Shown: one piece after another, positions 41,419-50,722 of the stretch | Position numbering within the stretch: position 1 is the first letter of the stretch | Layout of the letters: each line of letters starts with the position of its first letter | NCBI GenBank assembly: GCA_947624985.1 | Contig: CANQMO010000009.1 | Span: 28,376-92,375 of the forward strand | DNA length: 64,000 nucleotides | DNA from: an uncultured Oscillospiraceae bacterium | Lineage (GTDB): Bacteria > Bacillota > Clostridia > Oscillospirales > Oscillospiraceae | Reading direction: 5' to 3' | Notes under the pieces: model-generated | What the model saw: only the letters and a program-made list of their open reading frames with translations | Told to the model about the DNA's origin: nothing | Databases searched by the model: none | Translations under genes and position numbers: made by a program

Positions 41419-43755
41419 TTACTCGTATTTATAGCCGTCGATCACATACTGCCAGGTGCCGCCCTGACCGTAGCGGATATGGTATCCGTTCAAGCCGGTC
41501 TCGTTGTGGAAATTGGAGTCGAATATGTACCAGCCGCCGTCCACATAGACCTCGCACCAGCCGTGAGGGGCCACGCCGCCGTGGGAGTTTTTCACGCCGC
41601 CGTAGACGAACTTCACGTCATAGCCCTGCATTTTCGCCAGCTGGAACATGCAGGAGTTCATCACATAGCAGTTGCCGTGGCCTTCGTCGAAGCCCCGGTT
41701 GGCGTACCTCTCCACCGTGTAGGTGCCGCCGTAGCCGAAATAGCGGTCGTAATAGGTCAGTCTGGAGGCCCAGTTATAGGCGTTCCAGAGGCTGGGACCG
41801 ATCTGGGCGTTGATGGCGGCGGCCTTCCGGCCCGCCTCGGTCACATAGCCCACGATCACGCCGTCGGCGTTCACATCATAGGTCTTTCCCGCCCGGGTGA
41901 TGGTGCCGCCCCGCTGCAGGGCGCCGGAGGGATCGAAGTAATACATCTGTCCGTCAATGTAGGTGCAACCGGTGGCCATGGCGCCGCTGGCGCCGAGATA
42001 ATAGGTCTTGCCGTTGATGTTCTGCCAGCCGGTGACCATAATGCCGCCCTGTACCGGGTCAAAGTAATACCAGGCGCCGTCCACCATCTGCCAGCCGGTC
42101 AGCTGGATGCCGTCGCCGTTGAAGAAATACCAGGCGTTGTCGATACAGGTGGCGCCGTTGGCCATGGCGCCGGTGGCGTCCAGATAATACCACTTGCCGC
42201 CGATCAGCTGCCAGCCGGTGACCATGGCGCCGTCGCTGGCCCGGTCCAGATAATACCACCTGCCGCCGATCAGCTGCCAGCCATACAGCTGGCCGCCGCT
42301 GCTGCCAAAGTAGTACCAAACGCCGCCGATCCTGGCCCAGCCCACGGCCATGGCGCCGCTGCCGTTCAGGTAGTATTTGACGCTGTTCACCGTCTGCCAG
42401 CCGGTCAGCATGACGCCGTTCTCGTCCATCAGATACCAGTGGCCGTCCACATACACCCAGCCCCGGAGCATAACGCCGTCCGGGTTCAGGTAATACCACC
42501 TGCCGCCATTCAGGAGCCAGCCGGTGACCATGGCCCCGCTGCCGTTCAGGTAAAACCAGTGGCCGTTCACCTGCTGCCAGCCGGTCAGCATAACGCCGTC
42601 CTCGCCCAGCAGATACCACTGGCCGTCCACACGCACCCAGCAGTTGCTGGCCATAGCGCCGCTCGGGTCGGTATAGTACCACTTGTCGCCGGTCTTTACC
42701 CAGCCGGTGACCATCACGCCGCTGGCGTTGAAGTAATAGTTCTTCCCGCCTATCGTCTGCCAGCCCACGACCATGGCGCCGTCGTCGTCCATCAGATACC
42801 AGTGGCCGTCCACATACACCCAGCCCCGGAGCATGATGCCGTCCGGGTTCAGGTAATACCACCTGCCGCCATTCAGGAGCCAGCCGGTGACCATCGCGCC
42901 CGTAGCGTTCAGATAATACCGGTACCGGCCCACCGTCTGCCAGCCTCTGAGCATGGCGCCGTCCACGCCCAGCAGATACCAGTGTCCCTCCACATACAGC
43001 CAGCAGTTGCTGGCCATCTCACCGGACGAGGTGAGCCAGAAATAGTCGCTGCCCTGTTTCAACCAGCCGGTGACCATCACGCCGCTGGCGTTGAAGTAAT
43101 AGTTCTTCCCGCCTATCGTCTGCCAGCCCACGACCATGGCGCCGCTGGCCGGGTCAAGATAGTACCGGTGGCCGTCAACACGCACCCAGCCGGTCACAAG
43201 AACGCCGTTTTTAACGTAATAATAGGCGTTCCCCTCTTTGTTCCAGCCCTCGCTCATCGGCTCCTGGGCACTGGGGGCGGAGTCAGCCGCTTCGTCCGGC
43301 TGCTGATCCGGCTGGCCGGCGGGCAGCTGCTCCTCGGGCGGCTGCTCCGTGTCCTCCGTCGTGTCGGGCTGGCCGCCGGCGGTCTCATCCACCGGGTCGC
43401 TCTCACTGGGCTCGCCGGCGGTCTCATCCACCGGGTCGCTCTCACCGGGCTCGCCGCCGGTCACGTCCGGCTGGCCGGTGGTGTCCTCCCCGGACGGCTG
43501 CGCCGTGCCGTCGCCGGTCTCGCCCACAACGGTATCGTCCGCTCCGGCGCCGTCTCCCACAGGCTCCGCCGCGTCGTTCTCCTTCACACCGGACGCCGGG
43601 ATCTTTCCCTCCGTCTCCTCAGGCCCGTCAGCCGATACCGGCTGCGTCTGCGAGGTCAACTGTTCCTGGTCCTGTCCTTCCTCCGCCCAGGCCGGTATCC
43701 CCAGGCAGGAAAGCAGGATCACCGACGCCAGGAGCATGCTCAAGATCCGTCTCAT
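41419..43755 (-). CDS. Cell-wall-binding repeat protein with transglutaminase-like domain
   Basis: A 778-residue exported protein. ATG 43755 gives a signal peptide ending at AWA (about residue 23). A Glu/Pro/Asp/Thr-rich linker (residues 25-165) contains a 13-residue tandem repeat, then about 22 repeats of about 20 residues of the G-W-x6-W-Y-Y-L-N type (choline/glucan-binding class). The C-terminal domain has HGNCYVMNS, VAPHGWCEVYVDG and WYIFDSNF, the Cys, His and Asp of a transglutaminase-like protease fold. The repeats should hold it on the wall. Several repeats are near-identical in DNA (blocks 360 bases apart), so copy number may vary. Promoter at 43825-43853. Substrate unknown. Confidence 0.85.
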   Translation of the reverse strand: MRRILSMLLASVILLSCLGIPAWAEEGQDQEQLTSQTQPVSADGPEETEGKIPASGVKENDAAEPVGDGAGADDTVVGETGDGTAQPSGEDTTGQPDVTGGEPGESDPVDETAGEPSESDPVDETAGGQPDTTEDTEQPPEEQLPAGQPDQQPDEAADSAPSAQEPMSEGWNKEGNAYYYVKNGVLVTGWVRVDGHRYYLDPASGAMVVGWQTIGGKNYYFNASGVMVTGWLKQGSDYFWLTSSGEMASNCWLYVEGHWYLLGVDGAMLRGWQTVGRYRYYLNATGAMVTGWLLNGGRWYYLNPDGIMLRGWVYVDGHWYLMDDDGAMVVGWQTIGGKNYYFNASGVMVTGWVKTGDKWYYTDPSGAMASNCWVRVDGQWYLLGEDGVMLTGWQQVNGHWFYLNGSGAMVTGWLLNGGRWYYLNPDGVMLRGWVYVDGHWYLMDENGVMLTGWQTVNSVKYYLNGSGAMAVGWARIGGVWYYFGSSGGQLYGWQLIGGRWYYLDRASDGAMVTGWQLIGGKWYYLDATGAMANGATCIDNAWYFFNGDGIQLTGWQMVDGAWYYFDPVQGGIMVTGWQNINGKTYYLGASGAMATGCTYIDGQMYYFDPSGALQRGGTITRAGKTYDVNADGVIVGYVTEAGRKAAAINAQIGPSLWNAYNWASRLTYYDRYFGYGGTYTVERYANRGFDEGHGNCYVMNSCMFQLAKMQGYDVKFVYGGVKNSHGGVAPHGWCEVYVDGGWYIFDSNFHNETGLNGYHIRYGQGGTWQYVIDGYKYE
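43381..43458 (-). repeat. 39-base tandem repeat (2 copies) in linker of the wall protein
   Basis: Two copies of a 39-base unit (43381-43419, 43420-43458) differing at few positions encode GE-P-x-ESDPVDETAG in the Pro/Asp/Thr-rich linker. Confidence 0.85.
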
Positions 43756-43824
43756 CAAATATGTACCCCTCGATCGTACTTCTTTGCCGCTCGCCTCGCT
43801 CTTACACGGCGACACACTTTCTAA

Positions 43825-43853
43825 ATGATAACGCCGGCCATTAGAAATGTCAA
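43825..43853 (-). promoter_or_regulatory. Promoter for the surface operon
   Basis: Consensus TTGACA (43853-43848), 17 bases and TATCAT (43830-43825) on the minus strand, about 70 bases before ATG 43755. Confidence 0.75.
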
Positions 43854-43926
43854 GAAACCGGACGGAAAATACTTTATTTAACAGTATTTTACAAACTTTA
43901 CAACTGTCCCCCTCCGGCCCGGTCCG

Positions 43927-43956
43927 TTGACAAAGCCCGTCCCGCTGTGCTATCAT
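43927..43956 (+). promoter_or_regulatory. Promoter for the 67-residue gene
   Basis: TTGACA (43927-43932), 18 bases and TATCAT (43951-43956), 26 bases before ATG 43982, divergent from the surface operon promoter. Confidence 0.75.
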
Positions 43957-43981
43957 ATTTTCGTTCGGGAGGTGACGCCCC

Positions 43982-44185
43982 ATGGCCCTGAAAACAAGAG
44001 AGCGCATCTTAAAGGACGCGAAAAAGATCGTCCGCGGCGAAAAGGTAGCCGATTTTCTCAACGACCCCAAGCAGTATTTTCACCGGGTCCGGGTGGGATA
44101 CTACTACGACCGGTACCTTCTGGCCGCCCGCTGGCTGGTCAACGACGAGCAGCAGCATTTGGACAGCTATCACGGCGAACAGTGA
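43982..44185 (+). CDS. Small basic cytoplasmic protein, hypothetical
   Basis: A 67-residue protein with GGGAGGTGA before ATG 43982 and a promoter just upstream. It is charged and helical: an RERILKDAKKIV start, then NDPKQYFHRVRVGYYYDRYL with several Tyr and Arg, ending in YHGEQ. No membrane segment or signal peptide, no Cys. Real by its ribosome site, promoter and codon use. I do not recognise a family. A hairpin-like GGACGAAGG stretch follows at 44199-44230 before the flavoprotein gene. Confidence 0.72.
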   Translation: MALKTRERILKDAKKIVRGEKVADFLNDPKQYFHRVRVGYYYDRYLLAARWLVNDEQQHLDSYHGEQ

Positions 44186-44250
44186 CACACGACACCACCA
44201 CGGACGAGGGTTCCCCTTCGTCCGTGTTTTGACTTGAAAAGGAGCGCACC

Positions 44251-45483
44251 ATGTTCATCGCCATCATCGGCGGGGGCGCGTCGGGCCTGGCCGCAGCGCT
44301 CTCCGCCCGGGAGAGTCTGGATAACCGCGTCACCGTTTTCGAGCGGCAGAACCGGGTGGCCCGGAAGCTGCTGGTCACAGGCAACGGCCGGTGCAACCTG
44401 ACCAATCGGAACGCCTCGCCGGACGATTACCACGGCGCCGACCCGGCCTTTGCCGGTCCGGCCCTGTACCGGTTCGGTCCGGAGGACACCCTGCGCTGGT
44501 TCGCCTCCCTCGGTCTGGTGACCCGCACGGAGCCCTCGGGCCGGGTGTACCCCCTGTCCGACACGGCGCTCAGCGTGGCGGACGTGCTGCGTCTGGCTCT
44601 GGAGGCCCGGGGCGGAGAGATAAACTGCGCGCTGCCCATCGCCGCGGCGGAAAAGAAAGGGGACAAGTTCCTGCTGACCGGCCCGCTGGGGGAGACCTTT
44701 CAGGCCGACCGGCTCATCATCGCCTGCGGCGGCGCGGCGGGGGCCCGGGTGGGCGGCGTCTGTTCCGGCTACGAGCTCCTGCGCGCCTTCGGCCACGGCT
44801 GCACGGCTCTGCGCCCCGCCCTGGTCCAGCTGAAGACCGACAACCTCTGGACCCGGCCCATGAAGGGCGTGCGCACCCAGGCCGCCCTGACTCTGGAGCG
44901 GGACGGGACCGTGCTGGACGCCGCCTTCGGAGAGGTCCAGTTCACCGACTACGGCCTGACCGGCCCCGGGGCCTACGACCTGTCCCGGGCCGCCTCTCTG
45001 GCCGGAGACGGCTGCACCGTCTGCCTGCGGCTGCTGCCGGAGATGGATAAAGTTGACATAATTGATTATATGGCGACCAAGCGGGATAATTTTTCCGATT
45101 ACAAGGCGGAGAATATTTTGAGCGGTGCCTTACATAACGCCATATCCCGTACGGTCCTTCGCCGGGCCCAGATCCCCCAGGAGGCCCGGCTGTGGGCTCT
45201 GTCGGACGGGGCGCTGGAGCAGATCGCGGACGTGCTGTGCCGGTTCGAGCTTCCTCTGCATGGCACGCTGGGCTTTGACGACGCCCAGGTGACCGCGGGG
45301 GGCGTGGAGACTGTGGGCTTCGACCCCGAGACCATGGAGAGCCGGCTGGTGCCGGGGCTGTACGCCTGCGGCGAGGTGCTGGACGTAGACGGGGACTGCG
45401 GGGGCTATAACCTACAGTGGGCCTGGTCCAGCGGGCGGCTGGCGGGACTGGCCGCCGGCGGGCTTCTGGAGGCGATGCCATGA
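44251..45483 (+). CDS. FAD-dependent oxidoreductase, BaiN/HI0933 (YhiN) family
   Basis: A 410-residue flavoprotein. MFIAIIGGGASGLAAALSA is the dinucleotide-binding motif at the very start, GNGRCNLTN near residue 47 is the family's hallmark, DRLIIACGGAAGARVGG the second nucleotide strand, and YACGEVLDVDGDCGGYNLQ near the end the C-terminal FAD contact. Members include flavoproteins of unknown function and bile-acid-reducing BaiN; substrate here unknown. AAAGGAG precedes the ATG. The next gene starts within its stop codon, so they form a coupled pair of flavoproteins. Confidence 0.88.
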   Translation: MFIAIIGGGASGLAAALSARESLDNRVTVFERQNRVARKLLVTGNGRCNLTNRNASPDDYHGADPAFAGPALYRFGPEDTLRWFASLGLVTRTEPSGRVYPLSDTALSVADVLRLALEARGGEINCALPIAAAEKKGDKFLLTGPLGETFQADRLIIACGGAAGARVGGVCSGYELLRAFGHGCTALRPALVQLKTDNLWTRPMKGVRTQAALTLERDGTVLDAAFGEVQFTDYGLTGPGAYDLSRAASLAGDGCTVCLRLLPEMDKVDIIDYMATKRDNFSDYKAENILSGALHNAISRTVLRRAQIPQEARLWALSDGALEQIADVLCRFELPLHGTLGFDDAQVTAGGVETVGFDPETMESRLVPGLYACGEVLDVDGDCGGYNLQWAWSSGRLAGLAAGGLLEAMP

Positions 45484-47060
45484 TCCGGCTGCGGAACGTG
45501 CCGCTGGCCCTGGACGAGGACGAGAGCCTGCTCCGGGACCGGGCCGAGCAGAAGCTCCGGACGAAAGTGACCGCCCTGCGGGTGGTCCGCAAGGCGGTGG
45601 ACGCCCGGGTCAAGGGGGACGTGCATTTTGTCTACACCCTGGACGTGGCCGTCCGGGATCAGGCCACGGCCCTGGCCCGCTGCCGGGACGCGGCTCCCGC
45701 CCCGGTGAACGGCTACACCCCGCCGGTACCGGCCCATATCCCGGCGGAACGGCCCGTGGTGGTGGGCTTCGGTCCCGCCGGGATGTTCGCGGCGCTGGCC
45801 CTGGCCATGGCGGGGCTGCGGCCCGTCGTGCTGGAGCGGGGCCAGGACGCGGCCAGCCGGGCCGAAAAGGTGGAACGGCTGCGCCGGGAGGGCGTACTGG
45901 ACAGCGAGAGCAACATCCAGTTCGGCGAGGGCGGCGCCGGGGCCTTCTCCGACGGCAAGCTGTCCACCGGCGTGAAGGACCGGCGTATCCCCTGGGTGCT
46001 GGAGCAACTGGCAGCAGCTGGCGCTCCGGTCGACATAACTTTTGACGCCAAGCCCCATATCGGCACGGACCTGCTGCCGGGCGTCTGCGCCGGTATCCGC
46101 CGGCGTATCGTGGCCCTGGGTGGCCAGGTGCTCTTTTCCACGGCCCTTGTGGGTCTGGAAATGGCGGGCGGCCGGCTCACCGGGGCCGTCACCGCCCGGG
46201 AGACCATCCCCTGTTCGGCGCTGATATTGGCCATCGGCCACAGCGCCCGGGACACGTTTGAAATGTTATGTAAACTTACCCCCATGGCCCCCAAGCCCTT
46301 CGCCATGGGGGTACGTATCGAGCACCTGCAAGCGGACACGGACCGGGCCCAGTACGGTCCCTTCGCCGGCCATCCGTCTCTGGGACCGGCGGATTACGCC
46401 CTTGCCTGCCAGCTTCCCAACGGCCGCCGGTGCTACACCTTCTGCATGTGCCCAGGGGGGCAGGTGGTCCCCGCCGCCAGCGAGCCGGGGATGGTCTGCA
46501 CCAATGGGGCCAGCCCCAGCAAAAGAAATTATGTCAACTCTAACGCCGCTCTGCTGACGGCGCTGGCCCCGGAGGACTTCCCCTATGGGGGCGTTCTGGG
46601 CGGGGTGGCGTGGCAGCGGGAATTGGAGCGGCGGGCCTTCGAGGCCGCGGGAGGCGGCTTCCGGGCCCCGGTCCAGACCGTGGGGAGCCTCCTTCGGGGC
46701 GGCGTCTCCCGTTTTGGCCGGGTGACACCCTCCTACGAGCCCGGCGTGACAGCTTGTGATTTACATAATATTCTCCCTCCGGTCATCACGGACACGCTTT
46801 CCGGGGCGCTGCCGGTCTTTGACCGGAAGCTGCGGGGCTTCGCGGCGGACGACGCGGTGCTCACCGGGCCGGAGACCCGGTCCTCCAGTCCGGTGCGTAT
46901 GCTGCGCACGGACGCGCTCCAGTCCCCGGCGGTGGCGGGGCTGTACCCCTGCGGGGAGGGGGCCGGCTGGGCCGGGGGTATCATGAGCGCGGCGGTAGAC
47001 GGCCTCAAGTGCGCCGAGGCGCTGATCGCCGGGCTTGACAGTCGCCCGCGCACGAGGTAA
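45480..47060 (+). CDS. FAD-dependent dehydrogenase, COG2509-like
   Basis: A 526-residue flavoprotein. ATG 45480 overlaps the preceding stop (ATGA) and lies after GGAGGCG. An N-terminal 80-residue domain, thought to bind nucleic acid or partners in this family, precedes the FAD fold: VVVGFGPAGMFAALALA, then VLERGQDAASRA. Specific stretches are NIQFGEGGAGAFSDGKLSTG, ILAIGHSARDTFEML and YPCGEGAGWAGGIMSAAVDG near the end. Function is not established for the family. Its coupling to a second flavoprotein suggests a joint redox role. Confidence 0.88.
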   Translation: MIRLRNVPLALDEDESLLRDRAEQKLRTKVTALRVVRKAVDARVKGDVHFVYTLDVAVRDQATALARCRDAAPAPVNGYTPPVPAHIPAERPVVVGFGPAGMFAALALAMAGLRPVVLERGQDAASRAEKVERLRREGVLDSESNIQFGEGGAGAFSDGKLSTGVKDRRIPWVLEQLAAAGAPVDITFDAKPHIGTDLLPGVCAGIRRRIVALGGQVLFSTALVGLEMAGGRLTGAVTARETIPCSALILAIGHSARDTFEMLCKLTPMAPKPFAMGVRIEHLQADTDRAQYGPFAGHPSLGPADYALACQLPNGRRCYTFCMCPGGQVVPAASEPGMVCTNGASPSKRNYVNSNAALLTALAPEDFPYGGVLGGVAWQRELERRAFEAAGGGFRAPVQTVGSLLRGGVSRFGRVTPSYEPGVTACDLHNILPPVITDTLSGALPVFDRKLRGFAADDAVLTGPETRSSSPVRMLRTDALQSPAVAGLYPCGEGAGWAGGIMSAAVDGLKCAEALIAGLDSRPRTR

Positions 47061-47115
47061 TATAAGCGGCAGAGGTATGTTTATCATGGCATTCAACTCT
47101 TAGAAAAACAAAATG

Positions 47116-47165
47116 GACCACGGTTGAAGGCAAGCTGCGGCTTGTCCTGTCGTCGTGGTCTTTTT
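47116..47165 (+). terminator. Terminator after the flavoprotein pair
   Basis: GACCACG pairs with CGTGGTC (47154-47160), enclosing GGCAAGC/GCTTGTC, followed by TTTTT. Confidence 0.82.
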
Positions 47166-47211
47166 GCGCCCATTTCCCCTTCATTTTGTTGATCTGAGAG
47201 GTTTTGACACC

Positions 47212-48369
47212 ATGAAAATAAAACAGAATATCTATATCCTTTACGCCATCGCCTTTTTGCAGGGCATGGTGTTCTACGCCCCCGTGGCGTCCCTGTACCG
47301 GCAGGCCCGGGGCCTCACCCTGGGGCAGATCGCTCTGATCGAGAGCATATCCTTTATCGTTTCCCTGGCCATGGAGCTTCCCTGGGGCGTCGTGGCGGAC
47401 CGGATCGGGTACAAAAAGACCATGGTCGCCGGGTGCGGCATCTTTGCCCTTTCCAAGCTGGCGCTCTGGCGGGCGGACAGCTTTATGGACTTTTTCTGGG
47501 AGCGGGTCCTCATCAGCGCCGCCATCGCCGCCCTGTCCGGGGTGGACGAGAGCATTTTGTATTTAAGCTGCGCCGGCGAGGACAGCCAGAAGGCGTTCGG
47601 GCGGTGGAGTGCCCTCGATACGGCGGGGGTGCTGACCTGCTCCGGGGCTTTTTCCCTGTTTATGGCCGACGACTACGCCCTGGCCGCGCTGGCGACTTTC
47701 ATAAGCTACGCTCTGGCGGCGGTGCTGGCCCTGGGCCTGAAGGAGGTCCGGCCCCCGGAACGGGAGCGGCGGGAGCCGGCGCGGGAATTTCTGCGGCTGC
47801 TGCGAAGCACCCTGCGGCAGCGGCGGTTTCTGCTTCTGATCGTCTGCTGGGCTCTTTACGGCCAGGTGCTGAGCTCCGTGTGTACATGGCTGAACCAGAA
47901 CCAGTACCTGCGCTGCGGGATGGACAGCGCCGCCATGGGCTGGGTCTACATCCTGGTGACGGCGGCGGGCCTCGTGAGCGCATTTTCCCACCGGGTCACG
48001 GACGCGCTGGGCCGGTCCCGGTCCGTGATCGGGGCGCTGGCGCTGGCGGCGGGGGCGTGTCTTACGCTGGCGCTGACCCGCTCGGCGGTGCTGAGCGCGG
48101 CGTGTATCCTTCTCATGGAAGGCTGTTACGCCCTCACAGGTCCCCTCCTGGTCCAAGTGTGGAACCGGCAGGTGACGAGCAGCCACCGGGCCACCCAGCT
48201 AAGCATCTACGCGGTGCTGGACGAGGCCGTCTCCGCCGGAGGAAGTCTTGTCATCGGTCAGGTGGCGGACGTGTCTCTGAACGGGGCGTTCACGCTGTGC
48301 GCCGGGGTGTGCCTTGTGTGCGCGGCCGTCATCGCCCTGTGGTGCCGGCGGTATTTTGTCAAAGACTGA
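47212..48369 (+). CDS. MFS transporter
   Basis: A 385-residue carrier with about 12 hydrophobic helices. ATG 47212 follows GAGAGG; an in-frame Met further up (47155) lies in the terminator. The loop between helices 2 and 3 is VADRIGYKKTMVAG (G-x3-D-R-x-G-x-K type). A basic loop (RPPERERREPAREF) sits between the two halves, and there is a second half copy (VTDALGRSRSVIGAL). It is likely a drug or metabolite efflux protein; substrate unknown. It stands alone before a bidirectional terminator. Confidence 0.86.
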   Translation: MKIKQNIYILYAIAFLQGMVFYAPVASLYRQARGLTLGQIALIESISFIVSLAMELPWGVVADRIGYKKTMVAGCGIFALSKLALWRADSFMDFFWERVLISAAIAALSGVDESILYLSCAGEDSQKAFGRWSALDTAGVLTCSGAFSLFMADDYALAALATFISYALAAVLALGLKEVRPPERERREPAREFLRLLRSTLRQRRFLLLIVCWALYGQVLSSVCTWLNQNQYLRCGMDSAAMGWVYILVTAAGLVSAFSHRVTDALGRSRSVIGALALAAGACLTLALTRSAVLSAACILLMEGCYALTGPLLVQVWNRQVTSSHRATQLSIYAVLDEAVSAGGSLVIGQVADVSLNGAFTLCAGVCLVCAAVIALWCRRYFVKD

Positions 48370-48403
48370 TCTTCTACACGATCCGTTGCGCCTAAAGCGC
48401 GCA

Positions 48404-48438
48404 AAAAGACCGCGCAGGCTTATCCTGCGCGGTCTTTT
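48404..48438. terminator. Bidirectional terminator between MFS gene and pnp
   Basis: A 15-pair stem, AAAAGACCGCGCAGG with its complement ending in TTTT, between two convergent genes. Both arms have the A/T runs needed. Confidence 0.9.
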
Positions 48439-48452
48439 GTTATGCTCTTTGC

Positions 48453-50597
48453 TTACTCGTCGCCCTTGTCGATGGGCAGGCCCGCCTGCTGGCGCTCCTT
48501 GATGGCGTCCTTGCGGCTGAGGTTGACCCGGCCCCGGTCGTCGATCTCGGTGACCTTGACCCAGGTCCAGTCGCCCACGTTCAGCACGTCCTCCACCTTC
48601 TCGGTGCGCTTGAACTCCAGGTCCTTGATGTGGACCATGCCGTCCTTGCCGGGCACCAGCTCCACGAAAGCGCCGATGGGGATGATACGCACGCACTTAC
48701 CATAGTAGAGCTGCCCCACCTCGGGCACGAAGACGATGTTGTCGATGGTCTTCTTGGCGGCGCGGCAGGCCTCGATATCCTCGGAGGCGATATAGATGGT
48801 GCCGTCGTCCTCGATGTCGATCTTGCAGCCGGTGTCGGCGGTGATCTTCTGGATGACCTTGCCGCCGGAGCCGATGACCTCACGGATCTTGTCCGGATCG
48901 ATGGTCATCTTGATCATCTTGGGGGCGGTGGGGGCCAGCTCCTTGCGGGGCTCGCTGATTACGGGCAGCATGATCTCGTCCAGGATCTGGATACGGGCCT
49001 CATGGGTGATCTCCAGCGCGTTTTTCACGATCTCGTGCTTCAGGCCGTCGTTTTTCAGGTCCATCTGGATGGCGGTGATACCCTTCTTGGTCCCGGCCAC
49101 CTTGAAGTCCATCTCGCCGTGGAAGTCCTCCACGCCCTGGATGTCGATGAAGGTGGTGAAGTCATCCCCGTCCTGGATGAGGCCGCAGCTGATACCGGCC
49201 ACGGGGGCCTTGATGGGCACGCCGGCGGCCATCAGGCTCAAGGTGGTGCCGCAGATGGAGCCCTGGGAGGTGGAGCCGTTGGAGCTGAGGACCTCGCTGA
49301 CCACGCGGATGGCATAAGGGAACTCCTCGATGGGCGGGATAACGGCCTCCAGAGCCTTCTCCACCAGGGCGCCGTGGCCCTGCTCCCGGCGGCTGACGGA
49401 CCGGCTGGCCCGGGCCTCGCCGGTGGAGTAGCTGGGCATGTTGTAGTGGTGCATGAACCGCTTCTCGGTCTCGTCCCAGATGGTGTCCAGCTTCTGGGCG
49501 GCGGAGAGGGTGTTCAGGGTGGTGATGGACAGCACCTGGGTCTGGCCCCGGGTGAAGAGCGCGGAGCCGTGGACCCCGGGTATCACGTCGATCTGGCTGT
49601 CCAGAGGCCGGATCTCGTTCATGGCCCGGCCATCCACACGCTTGCCGGCCAGCAGCCACTTTTTTACGACCTTCTTTTGCAGCTTGTAGAGGATCTCGTC
49701 CATGTAGTTCATCATGTCGGGATGATCCTCGCCGTACTTTTCCTGCATGGCGGTGACCCACTCGTTGACACGGGCCTCCCGGACGTTCTTGTCGTCGGTG
49801 TCCATGCAGTGCTCCATGCCCTCGAACTCGTTGTCCACAAGGGTCTGGAAGAGCTCGTCGTCAAAGGCGGCGTGCTCATACTCGAACTTGGGCTTGCCCA
49901 CCTCGGCCACCATCTGGTCGATCAGGTCCAGCACGCCCTGGAGCTTCTCGTGGGCCTGAACGATACCCTCATACATCACGTCGTCGGGGATCTCCTTGGC
50001 CTCGGCCTCGATCATGACGATCTTCTTATGGGTGGCGGCCACGGTGACGGTCATCTGGTTGACTTCCTTCTCGGCGTGGGTGGGGTTGAACAGGTACTTC
50101 TCCCCGTCCCAGCCCAGCACGATACCGGCGATGGGGCCGTTGAAGGGCACGTCGGAGATGGACACGGCGGCGGCCGCGCCGATCATGGCGGTGATCTCGG
50201 GGGAGCAGTCCTTGTCCACGTTCATGACCTCGCAGGCGATGACCACGTCATTGCGCAGGTCGGAGGGGAACAGGGGGCGCATGGGCCGGTCGATGAGGCG
50301 GCTGGCCAGCACCGCGGGCAGAGAGGGGCGGCCCTCCCGGCGCAGGAAGGAGCCGGGGATACGGCCCACGGCATAGAGTTTCTCGTTGAAGTCCACGGCG
50401 AGGGGGAAGTAGTCGATACCGTCCTTGGGGCGGGCGGAGGCGGTGACGGTGCACAGCACGGTGGTCTCGCCGTACTGCACCAGCACGGAGGCGTTGCACA
50501 GCTCCGCCATGCGGCCCACCTCCATCTTCAGGGGCCGGCCGCAGAAGTCCGTCTCCCAGCGGTGGAGGTTGTCGAATCGTTTGTGTTTGATGATCAT
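48453..50597 (-). CDS. pnp: Polyribonucleotide nucleotidyltransferase
   Basis: A 714-residue PNPase that degrades RNA 3' to 5' with phosphate. Two RNase PH domains (first around 10-135 with ETTVLCTVTAS and GSFLRREGRP; second around 310-530 with RSVSRREQGHGALVEKAL), a linking helical domain, then KH (IREVIGSGGKVIQKIT, near 560) and S1 (YYGKCVRIIPIGAFVELVPG) at the end. ATG 50597 is preceded by GAAAGGAA. Upstream on the same strand is rpsO, the classical order, but about 250 bases apart and with a terminator between. Confidence 0.95.
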   Translation of the reverse strand: MIIKHKRFDNLHRWETDFCGRPLKMEVGRMAELCNASVLVQYGETTVLCTVTASARPKDGIDYFPLAVDFNEKLYAVGRIPGSFLRREGRPSLPAVLASRLIDRPMRPLFPSDLRNDVVIACEVMNVDKDCSPEITAMIGAAAAVSISDVPFNGPIAGIVLGWDGEKYLFNPTHAEKEVNQMTVTVAATHKKIVMIEAEAKEIPDDVMYEGIVQAHEKLQGVLDLIDQMVAEVGKPKFEYEHAAFDDELFQTLVDNEFEGMEHCMDTDDKNVREARVNEWVTAMQEKYGEDHPDMMNYMDEILYKLQKKVVKKWLLAGKRVDGRAMNEIRPLDSQIDVIPGVHGSALFTRGQTQVLSITTLNTLSAAQKLDTIWDETEKRFMHHYNMPSYSTGEARASRSVSRREQGHGALVEKALEAVIPPIEEFPYAIRVVSEVLSSNGSTSQGSICGTTLSLMAAGVPIKAPVAGISCGLIQDGDDFTTFIDIQGVEDFHGEMDFKVAGTKKGITAIQMDLKNDGLKHEIVKNALEITHEARIQILDEIMLPVISEPRKELAPTAPKMIKMTIDPDKIREVIGSGGKVIQKITADTGCKIDIEDDGTIYIASEDIEACRAAKKTIDNIVFVPEVGQLYYGKCVRIIPIGAFVELVPGKDGMVHIKDLEFKRTEKVEDVLNVGDWTWVKVTEIDDRGRVNLSRKDAIKERQQAGLPIDKGDE

Positions 50598-50687
50598 TTG
50601 TACGTTCCTTTCTTTCGTCGTCGCAAGCTACACATCCCTCGCTACGCCATATATGGCAGAGCTCGTCCGTTCCGCTGCTCCTCCTCT

Positions 50688-50722
50688 TCAAATCGCACCC
50701 GCTTCGCTGGGCTGCGATTTGA
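50688..50722. repeat. Inverted repeat in rpsO-pnp gap
   Basis: TCAAATCGCA and TGCGATTTGA separated by 15 bases containing a smaller GCTTCGCTGGGC fold. Its P1-like arm with a TTTGA core and an adjacent GAGGAGG on the minus strand loosely recall elements A and B. The rest of the 50.6-50.78 kb gap has no gene. Confidence 0.6.

Noticed and set aside
41419..43250. Tandem repeats as a CRISPR array
   Set aside because: They are in-frame 20-residue coding repeats of the wall-binding type, without constant spacers.
40615..43824. 1069-codon plus-strand frame opposite the wall protein
   Set aside because: Repetitive antisense of the GW repeats; not credible as a protein.
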